64,000 nucleotides of DNA, taken from the NCBI GenBank assembly GCA_016647705.1, contig CM028326.1:1-64000 (forward strand), given 5' to 3'. This document shows, one piece after another, positions 23,577 through 34,508 of the stretch (the stretch's first letter is position 1; each line of letters opens with the position of its first letter). A program made the translations under genes and the position numbers. The notes under the pieces were generated by a model. That model made no database searches and was not told where the DNA came from. It saw only the letters and a list, made by a program, of their open reading frames with translations. This DNA comes from Eucommia ulmoides (Eukaryota > Streptophyta > Magnoliopsida > Garryales > Eucommiaceae).

Positions 23577-24057
23577 GTCTTGCTCCGTCCCGAATGGGCT
23601 CGTTGTGTAGTTGGGCTGAGCTCAGCAGGCCAGATATGCTGATCTTGGGCTGTTAGGGCGATGGGTCAACGAAAGCAACTACTCTGTTGTTTTCGGGCCG
23701 AACTCCTTGGGTAGGTCCAACCCACTTCTTTGTCTTTCTCTTCTCTGGTTTGCATGTGGGGATTTTTCCCTCATCATAAAACACACTTTGAAGCCAAAAA
23801 TACTTAGTTTATTTTCCTCTTTTTTTCCCGTTCTCTTCATTTTTCAAATAAAATGAAGTTCTAAAAATAAGAGAGTCAAAATAAAATAATAGCGAACTAC
23901 AGGGAGTAAAAGGCAATTAAACCTTTTTTTTCCCCCTCCTAAGAACTACAGGGAGTATACAGCCATATGCAGCTCCCGGATTCGATGAAAACCAAAGGAT
24001 TCGCATTTCGCAATTCAACGGAGAACGCATACAACGAAATCAACCGACGGAGCAGAA
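23577..24057. other. CCDC22 unit 3 upstream region
   Basis: This unit start is shortened: the sequence upstream of about 23577, including the TATATAAG seen in other units, is replaced by the LTR-like element. The 300 bp proximal to the ATG are conserved. Confidence 0.6.
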
Positions 24058-26944
24058 ATGGATGAATCGCAAGAAATTCTATTGAACTCTCTGGTCAGTT
24101 ATGGAGTTCAGATTCCGCCCTATGTATCTTCGATGCAAGACCTCACGCCGGCTGCGCTGGTCTCTATCTGCTCTTAGTCGCTCCGCCTGATCGACGATAC
24201 GTCGTCATTTCCAGCATCGTTTCCCGATTCAGTAGCCGATCGATTCAAGATCAGCACCGATCTCGCTTCCGCCGTCCAGAACGTTGGTTATCTCGGCGAT
24301 ATGAATTTCCACAAGGTTTTCATTTTCATTTTGCCTCCTGAATTTTATTTTATATTTCATTTATGCTGCTCTCTTTGTTTACTGAGAAGAATCATGCTCA
24401 TGCAAGTTCTAATTGCGTCTCCTTTCATGTACGTTTAGTTTTATTTGAAGCTAAAGGAAATTATTACAGTTTGATGACAATTGGGAATGCTATTGTTGTT
24501 CGGATTTTTATTGATTGCATTGTTTTGACTCTTCCTTACTAGGCAGTTCCTTTATGCATCCGAAGAAGACTTGTATAAATTGGTAAGATTCTTGGTGGAG
24601 AGGCTTTCTGGATTATCTGAAGCTGGGAAATCGGCCGACAAGAAAGAAATCAGCTCCCTGACGCATTCGACTGAAGAATTGGCAGAAACTAAAGGATTTC
24701 AAATACATAATGAGGATGTCATTAGCAGATTGAATGATGTGAGATTGGAAACTGAAGTGGTTGAGTCGTCTTCATCTGTTAATGCTTCTGAAAATGACGA
24801 CAGTATTGCTCGGGAACATGTTAAGTTTGTTTCAGAGGTGAAGCAAATACATCCATCTGAACTACCTTTTACCTTTACTTGAGTTTTATCAGACGCTTTA
24901 CTTCATTACTTGGATTGATTCACATAAATGACTTGACGAATAGCTAATCTGTACTCAAGATAAGAACAATATTGTGTTTAAATCTATGTAATTACTCATC
25001 TTAGTGGTAATATCTTTCAGATCAGATGTGAGATGGAAAAGTTACGAAGTCTAGAAAAGAGCTTACTGATGAGGCGACTACAAAGTCTTCAGAATTAGAA
25101 CGTTTGGAAGAACAACGCAAGATGTTGAAGGTGGCTGTGGAGATGGCTTTGGAAGAGCAACATCCTGTTGACTACTACATTAAACAGCTCAACGAGCAAA
25201 TAGATGCAAAAAAGCATAATCTTGTGCTACTGGAGTCACAATGGTAGAATGCTGTTTTTCTATTCACTTTTTGTCAGCATTTTATAACTGAACTTGGTCA
25301 AATATATTCTCTAAATCCTTGAGTTGAAAAGAATTATAGCTATTAAAAGTGCAACATGAGTTTCTCTTGCATGAAAATGTTTGTATTGATTTCATCTTAA
25401 CTTCACCACAGGGATGCTCTCATAAGGCCTTTGGAAGAGGAAAAAATAAGCGTTGAGGATGCTCTTTGTTCAGCAAAGCCGGAGGCTCGAGAAAAGCTTA
25501 AAAAGTTGAAAGAAGTAGAGCAAGAGAGGGAATCAGTGCTATCAGAAATTAAGTGAAGGTATTGGATTATGAGCATATTATTTCCATATTTGTATGCTAA
25601 AACATAATTGGTTCCACAGAAGAATTGTGAAGCCTATTTAACTTTTAGGACAAATATCATTTATTTCTCCTTAACATAAAAATTCATGCTTATTTTTTCC
25701 ATAATATAAAAAAACTATCCCTGAAGTTTGGATTTTTATATTAAAAAAATCATATGTTAACAGAACAATCACTGCTATCATGATTCATGACCTGGCTTAG
25801 GTCTATAGAAAAATCACATAAATGTTCAAAAATGCCCTCGATAATTTTAATTTTTTTTAAAAAAAACAAAAAAAAAAAACTAACACAGCACATATAAAAA
25901 ACACACCAGCACTATGAAAACGTCAACAAAAGGATGAAGATTTTTTTAAATCAAATACAAAAATAATCTTTGAATCATGGTTAGGAATAGTTTCATGGTG
26001 AATGATAAGCAGTGGGTTCATACTCTCTTATAGTTGGTGATGTATTTTGGCCTTATACGGAAGAGGTAAAGAAATTGAATGATTTCCAAGGTGAAAGGTA
26101 ACATTAGCATTCGGGCATCTTGGAAGAGAAGATTAAAAAAGAAGAGAAAAAAGGAAGAAGGGTAAAAATGGTAACATTCTCCACTAGATAAAAATGCCTA
26201 TTACTAACAGGAATACTCAGTGATATCGTGAGAAAATAGGGGTAATGTTTGGTATTATAAAATCTCGGCCGAGTTAAATGATATTTGCCCTAACTTTTAA
26301 TATTTCAGACTATTTTATCTCTTGGAAAAGAACATGCATTGAATCTTATGTCATTACAATATTCGTCTGTTTTTAAAGGGAGGGAGAACTTTCTAAACTT
26401 TCGAAGGATGTTGAGGAACAACCCAAGTTGGCCTCCAGGAGATCCTACATTGATCGAGTCAAGGAGATCACAAAAAACAGTCGTAAGCAGGACGCTGACA
26501 TAGACAGGATCCTAAAAGAAACAAGGGAGCTTCAGCTAGAGAGTAATTCTATCCAAGAACGCCTTCATCGAACTTATGCAGTGGTGGACGAAACAATTTT
26601 CAGGTACAAAATACAAATTATTAAGTTATGTTGGTGGTTTTAATCTCTTGATTACTTCAGAGGTGAGAAATTATTGTTTGGTTACTGAAAAATAAGCCTA
26701 TAACTTTAGGGAAGCAAAGAAAGACCCTATGGGGAGACAAGCTTACAGGCTTCTCACTAGCATCCACGAGAGTTTTGATCAGATCTACGGAAAAATTCTT
26801 GCCACGAACAGAACACAAAGGGAAGCGGCTGATTACGAAGCCAAACTTTCCGCCATGACTTCCCAGAGCTTGAACATTGACAAGTTACAAGCTGATATCG
26901 ATGCTATCAGGAGGGAAAACGCTTTCCTCGAGCAACGCCTCTAA
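24058..26944 (+). pseudogene. CCDC22: CCDC22-like gene, unit 3 (nonsense codons)
   Basis: All six exons are present with normal splice borders: 24058-24315, about 24546-24838, 25020-25242, 25413-25558, 26380-26603, 26710-26944. A CAG-to-TAG change at 24175-24177 stops the protein at codon 40. A one-base loss near 25055 shifts exon 3, and an AGA-to-TGA change near 25552 would stop exon 4. Unlike units 1 and 2 these include base substitutions, which sequencing error explains poorly, so this is most likely a real pseudogene. Intron 1 also lacks about 18 bp near 24450. Confidence 0.88.
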
Positions 26945-27078
26945 TCACTAGTTGGCAATATCATTATTTTACTCTAATCGAAACTTACATTCATTGAAAT
27001 AGAAATCAAAATTTTTCCAAGACAAATTACTAGAAATCTATTTGTTGGCTAAAAGCCTAAAACTTTTCTCTAGCAAAT

Positions 27079-28344
27079 CTAGTACAGATCACACACTACT
27101 ACAATCTTATGGCATAGCAAACAAAGCAACGTCATACAGATATTTTTATGTTGCATCATCTGGTTCAACCAAAGCACTTTGTCTGTGATGGGTTGTGGAG
27201 CAACAGTTGCACTGTTCTTGTTTGCTGGAAGAACATCTTGATCCATGACTTGAGCGGTTGAGTTTTCTTTTGGCAAGGTCATATCAAAAATACTTGGTCT
27301 TCTATTCTTGTTGTCCCGTTGTTGCCGGAGGAAATATTTCTGGGCATGACTGGAAACCTGAGTCGGTGTCCTTGTCTCAACGTATCTTGAGATACTCTTC
27401 CAATTCCTTCCATATTTTGCTAGCCCGGTAAGAAACAACCTACACATTCACAAAAATTAAAAATAAAATAAAACAATAATGTATGCTAATTGACTGAAAA
27501 GTGATAGCAGAAGTAGTAAATTGCTTGTTGGGTTAAAAACAAAATAAAAAATAATGTATCCTTCTTATGCTAGATTTGAAAACTTTTCATTTTTTGTTTT
27601 AGAGGGAAAAAAAAAAGATACTCGAGGCCCCACTTGTTTACTGATTTTGTTCCCAGATTTTTATTTCCCTTCCCCGAAAACTAGGAACAAATACAAAATT
27701 ATGGAAACAAAAACAAATTCATTTCCCCCTTTTTTGAATAAATTTTGGAGAACATAATTGAATTGTTTCCAAAAAAAAATAAAGAGTAATTAACTCTAAA
27801 TGGTTTAAAGATTTGTTTCTTGGTGTATATTACTTGTGTTCTGATTCGGTCCATTGTTTTCTCTCTTTCGGCTTCTTTGTTTCTTTATTCCGCTTCTCTA
27901 TAACTAAACTTTGAGTCACCGAATCGTTGTTGAGATTATGTGGTGGCGGCTCAACGAGTCCGGCATTGATCGATTGCATGTCGTTTTGGTATCCAACGTA
28001 AACGACGGGCGACGCCAAATGCTGTTGATCTAGTAGTTGTGGCGGCCAATCTTGCTCCTTCATCTCTACCTCCTGTTGTTGTTGTTGAAGTTGAGGTTGA
28101 GATGGAGAAGCAACATTGGCCATGGCAACCAGCACTTGCCATGGCCAATGTTGATTTCCATCTCAACCTCAACAACAGGAGGTTGAGATGGAGAAGCAAC
28201 ATTGGCCATGGCAGGCTCCTCGTCTAGTATTTTGTGTAGCCATGCCCAATCTTGCTCGGTCACCTCAAACTCCTCCTCTATCTCAAACTCCTGTTGTTGT
28301 TGTTGTTGTTGAAGGCGGCAAACTTGGTTCTCCATATTAGCCAT
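27079..28344 (-). pseudogene. SHAQKYF MYB gene, unit 3 (two one-base losses)
   Basis: Exons lie at 27834-28344 and 27079-27439. Exon 1 is one base shorter than in the intact copies because of a loss near 28158 between the two WPWQ repeats, which splits the frame before the DNA-binding domain. Exon 2 has another one-base loss near 27148, replacing the normal QHQKYLYD tail with an unrelated one that runs past the normal stop. The MYB domain itself and the promoter are intact. It is either a recent pseudogene or an assembly error. Confidence 0.83.
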
Positions 28345-29227
28345 CTCCGTTGCGTTCGTCCTTCTCAAGTGGTTTCCTAGGCTTGGAATTGCGTGGGGGT
28401 AGGTCCCTTATATAGTGAATTTTGCTTTGATTCTAATCATTATGTATCCGTCGCTGATATGGTGGCTTTGACTTGTTTTTAAAGTTTGGGGAAGATTACA
28501 TTTTTGACCCCTAAAGTATAGTGTGGGTGTTCGTTTGAACCCTACGGTTTGCCAAATTTCACATTTGATCCTCAAGTTCCATATTTGTTTCAATTTCGCA
28601 AAAAATTGAAAATGTTATTAATGATTTTGGATGAAAAATGAGCTATTCTCGACACATGATGGAGAAATTTTCGGTATTTTATTACTCCACTGAACTATGA
28701 GATTTCAGGAAAATCATTGTTCGAAAAAGATTAGGAGAAAAAATATTTTAGATTTAGTGGAATGATAAATAATAAATTATCTCCATTAGAAGGTCACTGT
28801 GTTGTGCACAATATAATTTTTATCCATAATCATTAACAACGATCTTAACATGTGCCATTGAAACAAATTTTGAAACTCGAGGGATTAAATGTATAATTTG
28901 ATAAACTTGAGTTTGACTTTAAATTTCTGATTTTTAAGAATCAGTAATATGAACCTTATGACTTGGACTGAGTCAAACTTCTTTTTAGGAGAAAAAAAAA
29001 GGAATTTTGTTTTGATTTTTTCAATTTTATATTTTTTAAATAGATTTTGAAAAATAAAAATTAAAAACAAAGGTTAAAAAAAATATCGCAATTAAAATGG
29101 TGGTAGAATGACTATATATTGAGAGAGAGAGAGAGTGAGAAATTTATTCGAGTCTCCAAAAAAATAGGCTCCGAGAATTTGCTGATTTCGGGAGAGAGGA
29201 AATATCAGGAAGGAAAGAGAATTTGCT
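28345..29227. other. MYB upstream region, unit 3
   Basis: This matches 4723-5590, with a TATA box at 28408-28414 and a longer GA microsatellite near 29120-29136. No gene was seen. Confidence 0.6.
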
Positions 29228-29505
29228 GACCCCTATATTTTGTCCAAAATTTCATTTTGCTCCTTGATTTATTTTTTGTCTTAACATAGTACCCAAACTT
29301 TAGTTTAAGTGTTTGAAGAAGTCATTTTCTAAGTGCATCAAGCAATGGCATGGTGGATGTTTAGTGGGTAATTATCTTTATCTTTTTATCTCAATATAAG
29401 TATTGATTTTATTTTCTTTTAACCCACTTACTTTAAAAAATAACATTTATATTCTCATCCAATTTTCGAACCATTATCTTTATATCCATACACTTTCCAT
29501 TGACA
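29228..29505. repeat. Left direct repeat of MZT1 block, unit 3
   Basis: Same element as 5594-5870. Its partner is at 33291-33570. Confidence 0.8.
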
Positions 29506-31359
29506 GATTTTTCCTCAATAGATTTGCGGCAATGAAGATTCCATAATAGGGATTAGGAGTTTTATATTCAACAAAATTATTTTATTAAAATCAAAATAAT
29601 TATTGTTGTACACATTTTTTTTACAATTTAATTATATATTCAGAGTCGTCTAAATAAAATCTTCAAAACAATATCAAATTCACTATTTTTTTCATTACTT
29701 TCAGTTTTCACAATTAATGTTATATATAATATCCACATGCATCACAATTTAAATTTTAAAAAAAGAAGATTGATATCAAGCACCGAATGTTACATTCAAC
29801 ATTAATGTCACATGAATTATAAAATGTTACGAGGGATTATAATTAGATGCGGCCTAGACATTACACCACCGTTTCGGTTGGATTGGATGTTACATTCAAC
29901 ATGCATATATAAATGAAAATACAATAATATTACATGTAATAGTGTTGTTACATAAATATTACATGTAACATAGTATAGTTACTAAATGTTACATGTAACA
30001 TTTTGATAAACAACTCAAAAAATGTGATTATATCTCATTAAAAAAAATAAAATTGCACATCATTGTTGTTTAAAAATTTTATTGTTTCACATTCGGATTG
30101 AGATCAAAACAAGCATATTGTTTCACTTAGAGTTGCTCGTATGTTATCTAATTTAATTCCGCATAAAGGAGAAGTGATTACATAATATTTATGAAACGAC
30201 GCATTAAAAAAAAGGCATTTTAGTCACAAAAATGACATAAAATCTACTCGGTTCACAGAAAACATTGCGGGTTTAATTGGTAGTTTTGATACATTTTTTA
30301 AATTGCTTAGTAAGCACCCCCTTTTTTTTCACCCGTAACTTCAGGTTCAGATCATACGCTAGTTTTATATAAACCAAAACCACAAACTCATTAATTTTTT
30401 TTTATATATTTATTAATCTTCTCTAGCAACACAAACATAAATAAAATATAATTAAAAAAAATCTAAACAAACTCAAAACCAAACCACAAAGATATTAATT
30501 GTTACAATAAACATCCTAAGCATAATTAAAATATAACATCCTAAACATAAGTAAAATATAACACAGAGTTCACATGTAATGAAAAACAAACAAACAAAAT
30601 AAAAACTAAAAAATAGAGGTAAAAGTGAAAATAAATAAAAAACGTAAAGAAAATATATATTTAAAAATAATAGTTACACGGTTCGGTTTCACAAGTACTC
30701 TCCCAAAATCTAAACCAAAACGAAAACTGGTTCGGTTTTCAATTTTGAAACTAAAACCGTAACCGAAACTATTTGATCAGTTTCAAGACTGAACTACTCG
30801 GTTCGGTTACCCGGTTCGGATTCAATTGTAATCCCAAGATATACAGTCCAAATTTGACGTCTACTAGTCCGGAGCTGCCCTCTTGTACCACAGATCTACC
30901 ACCACAAATGCAAATCTAACCTCTGTCATAAGATTCAACACATAATTATGAGGTTTAACAACACTTCTGCTTCGCTGTTTAGAGCATTTTGCATCGGGCA
31001 GCAGTGGCAGGACCACCTTGTTCTGAAGGGAATTCAAACCCCCTTTAAATTTAGAAAACTCACTTTCATCTCTTCATTTAAAAAAATAAAAAATAAAAAA
31101 TAAAAAATAAAACAAAAAAAAAAATATTTTCAGTCAGGTCTCAATCAATATTCTAGATTCGACCTTGTTGGGCATGTCAAATGGCCCCTAATAAGATTCA
31201 GCGCAATAACTATGAAAAAGGATCAAATCAACATGTAGAAACAGACCTGGCATGGCTAATTGACGAAATGCCGCTGAAGAAAACACAAGGAAAGTTAAAA
31301 AAAATCTCCAAATTTTCATCAAAGGAAAAAAGGCAAAGATAACACCGAACCGAACTGGC
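29506..31359. other. AT-rich DNA downstream of MZT1, unit 3
   Basis: Near-identical duplicate of 5871-7716, including the TTACATGTAA cluster (about 29785-30005) and the GGTTCGG-rich patch (about 30675-30825). No gene was recognised. Confidence 0.6.
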
Positions 31360-31581
31360 TCAAGGAATGGACGGAGAAGTGGGCATGTGGGAGGAGGAAG
31401 AAGAAGGATCTCTTCTGAGCTCCTTGACAACAGCAGCCAATGCCTCTGGGTTGAAACCCATCTCACAAAGGCCAATGAGCAGTGAAACCGTGTGGCGGTC
31501 TAATCCAGTATCAAGAATTTTAGACATCTGATATACCAACTCCAATGATTCTCTTGCATCTCTTCCACCATCTTTATCCAT
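31360..31581 (-). CDS. MZT1: MOZART1 / GIP, second intact copy
   Basis: Predicts the same 73-aa protein as 7717-7938, with the same acceptor 10 bp upstream of the ATG and the same non-coding leader exon (from 33068). Both copies keep the whole open frame and the leader while CCDC22 and MYB in these two units are broken. This suggests either selection on MZT1 or that the short target has simply escaped mutation. Its role in gamma-tubulin complex recruitment is inferred from the family. Confidence 0.93.
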   Translation of the reverse strand: MDKDGGRDARESLELVYQMSKILDTGLDRHTVSLLIGLCEMGFNPEALAAVVKELRRDPSSSSSHMPTSPSIP

Positions 31582-31590
31582 ATCAAACTC

Positions 31591-33067
31591 TCTAAAAATA
31601 AATAAATAAAATTGAAACATATAAAATCATTAACTATTGCTTAACAACAAAACAAATATAATCATGAATTATAGATGCTCAAAATAGAAACATGGAATAT
31701 GCACACTTATATTATAAATCAGGACGGTGTAAACTCGTAATATTTTAAGTCAATAGGACGGTTGAAATCTATTAGTGTAACGACGATGTGAACTAAATCT
31801 CAACCATTCACTTGAAGAGATATGTTCATCCCTTGGATTATATATTTGGAGAGATCCTAGTCATTCTATTGATCATAATCACTTCGTAGATAGCACAACA
31901 TTTTAATTTATAATATAAATTAATTATTTAAGCTAAACATTGTGTTAAAATTAAAAATTTATTATTTTAAATAACAAAAAATTATGTTTCTATGAAAATA
32001 ATATTGAAACGTGCCACTCACTAGTTTATATAATTAGGATGGTGAATAAAATATATTTTTGTTAATAGTTAAATTGAATTTGATAAGATAATCCGATGAG
32101 ATTACCATATGATTTTTTATTTTTTTGGGGGGAGGGGGGGGGGGGGGGGGGGGGGGGGTTTCCTCCCCAAATGGCCCCCTCTCCCCCCCCCCCCCCAAAA
32201 TGGTTGAATCAATTACATTTTTCACCCTTTAGCATAGACCAAACTTTACTTTGTACCTTAATATTTTTATTTTATCATGTATTGTTTATTGAAGTTCCAT
32301 TTTAATTTGTAAATTTATCCTTTCCGATCTTAGCTGCCCACATTTAGATTGAAAATAAATAAATTTAATCAACAGATTATATGCACAATTGCAAATTTTT
32401 TCTATTTTCCTTTTTGGCTAAGCAACACAATTACAGTTTAATCCTTTTTAGTAACTAAAAATTTTACATAAATTAGTGCCTTCAGGCAGAAGGCATTTGC
32501 ATTTGCTAGTCCTCAACCGCCAAGAATCACAAGCTACACAATAGATCTAACTAGCTGAAAACGTCTATCTTTTGACCTAATTTTAGAAACTCAGAGTGAA
32601 TATTCTACATAAAAGAGAAGATCAGTGTAAACAGATCCAAGCATGGGCGAACAACAGCTATCATAGAACATACAATGCAAAGTATGACTATACAACAAAA
32701 GACCGGCATCAAATACACCATCAACTATCCAAGCATGTTGAGATGTTTGACACAAGGCTAAGCCAAGATTGTATGTTAGGTTCAAACAATCAAAGAACGG
32801 AATTGAATAAGAAACATGCCTGTGACAGCAAACAAGCCAAAAACATTTCATCCAGCATCGAAAGCATTCAAATTTATGAAGTTCAGGCAACCAACAATTC
32901 AGAAATTTGCTACTAAAATTTAAAAGATCACACCGGCATAGAGAAAAAAAACACCCAAGCACAGGCAACAATGACCAAAACATAATAAAAATTAATAAAA
33001 CACAACATCCAAAGAATCTACAACATCAATTAATAAAACACAGATTTCACTTTCGATTTGAACATAC
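31591..33067 (-). other. MZT1: MZT1 leader intron, unit 3
   Basis: Equivalent of 7948-9393. It differs mainly by a longer G/C tract and small insertions near 32712 and 32753. Confidence 0.55.
32127..32196. repeat. G tract facing C tract, unit 3
   Basis: About 32 nearly uninterrupted G residues (32127-32158), then C-rich runs of up to 14. Longer than the unit 1 copy. Confidence 0.75.
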
Positions 33068-33280
33068 CTGGCTTCTTCTTTTTTGAATCCGTTCAAAATT
33101 TTCCAGGCGAGTAGAGGCTGCGTCTTCTTCTTCGACTAATCTGCTTCTCTTCTTCTTCGTCCAGTTTCTCCAGGCGATTAGGGCAAGAATCTGTCTCTCC
33201 CTCCCTTTCCCACTCTCTCTCTCTCAAACGATTTGGTGTCCAGGGCTTCGTTCAATACTTCAATGCACATGTTAGAGATA
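33068..33280 (-). other. MZT1: MZT1 5' leader exon, unit 3
   Basis: It has the same donor and pyrimidine-rich leader as 9394-9600. The CT microsatellite inside it is four bases longer, so the short upstream reading frame seen in other copies is not conserved. Confidence 0.55.
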
Positions 33281-33290
33281 ATTTCATTGT

Positions 33291-33570
33291 TGACCCCTAT
33301 ATTTTGTCCAAAATTTCATTTTGCTCCTTTATTTATTTTTTGTCTTAACATAGTACCCAAACTTTAGTTTAAGTGTTTGAAGAAGTCATTTTCTAAGTAT
33401 ATCAAGCAATGGCATGGTGGATGTTTAGTGGGTAATTATCTTTATCTTTTTATCTCTATATAAGTATTGATTTTATTTTTCTTTTAACCCACTTATTTTA
33501 AAAAATAACATTTATATTCTCATCCAATTTCCGAACCATTATCTTTATATCATTACACATTAACAGGTAT
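33291..33570. repeat. Right direct repeat of MZT1 block, unit 3
   Basis: Same element as 9613-9885, in the same orientation as 29228-29505. Confidence 0.8.
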
Positions 33571-34508
33571 AGATTTGAGATAGGTACGTACTGCACAAGT
33601 AAGATCATCTGATATTTCTTTTAAGACATGCAATTTGTTTTGGTATGTCAAGTTAAGTCATTTTTAGAATTTTATATATTAAATATATAATATTTGATGT
33701 TGCCAAAATCTACCTAGTGTGTGAACTAAAGCCAAACGAGCTGGAGAACTCAACAACACGTACTGCCCCCTTAGATTACAATTCTCTAAGGAGAGTAAAA
33801 ATACAACTAATACAGAGAAATGTTTACAAGTGAAAAGAATATGATTTTGTGCTCAGAATCAAGTCTAGAGCCCTCCCCTGGAGTGACCGTCTCTTCGGGT
33901 ATATAAGATGTTCCGCTGGGCAGCCGTTCCCGCCATGATTTCCTCATCGTTCCATACCGGCCGTCATGATCATAGGCGGTGCTCTCACTATGGGAAGTGG
34001 CGTCAATCGTGCAAGTGAATGGAGGTGGTGGTAGGTGGGACGATGGTTATGTTCACCTGCTACCTCTTGGGCCGGTGATAGGGCCCTGTTTGGGCGGTCT
34101 TGCTTCGTCCTGAATGGGCTCATTGTGTAGTTGGGCTGAACTCAGCAGGTCAGATGTGTTGATCTTGGACTGTTAGGGCGACAGGCCAACGAAAACAACT
34201 ACTCTGCTGTTTCCGGACCGGACTCCTTGGGCAGGTCCGACAGGCCAAAAATACTTGGTTTATTTTTCTCTTTTTTCCCCCTTTCTCTTCATTTTTCAAT
34301 TAAAATGAAGTTCTAAAAATAAGAGGGGCAAAATAAAATAATAGCGAACTACAGGGAGTAAAAGGCAATTAAACCTTTTTTTCCTCCTCCTAAGAGCTAC
34401 AGGGAGTCTACAGCCATATGCAGCTCCCGGATTCGATGAAAACAAAAGGCTTCGCATTTCGCAATTCAACGGAGAACGCACACAACAAAATCAACCGACG
34501 GAGCAGAA
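33571..34508. other. Intergenic region upstream of CCDC22 unit 4
   Basis: Contains the TATATAAG at 33900-33907 and the unit boundary near 34112. About 70 bp around 34242 are missing relative to other units (the CCCACTTCTTTGTC to CACACTTTGAAG stretch). No gene was seen. Confidence 0.5.
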
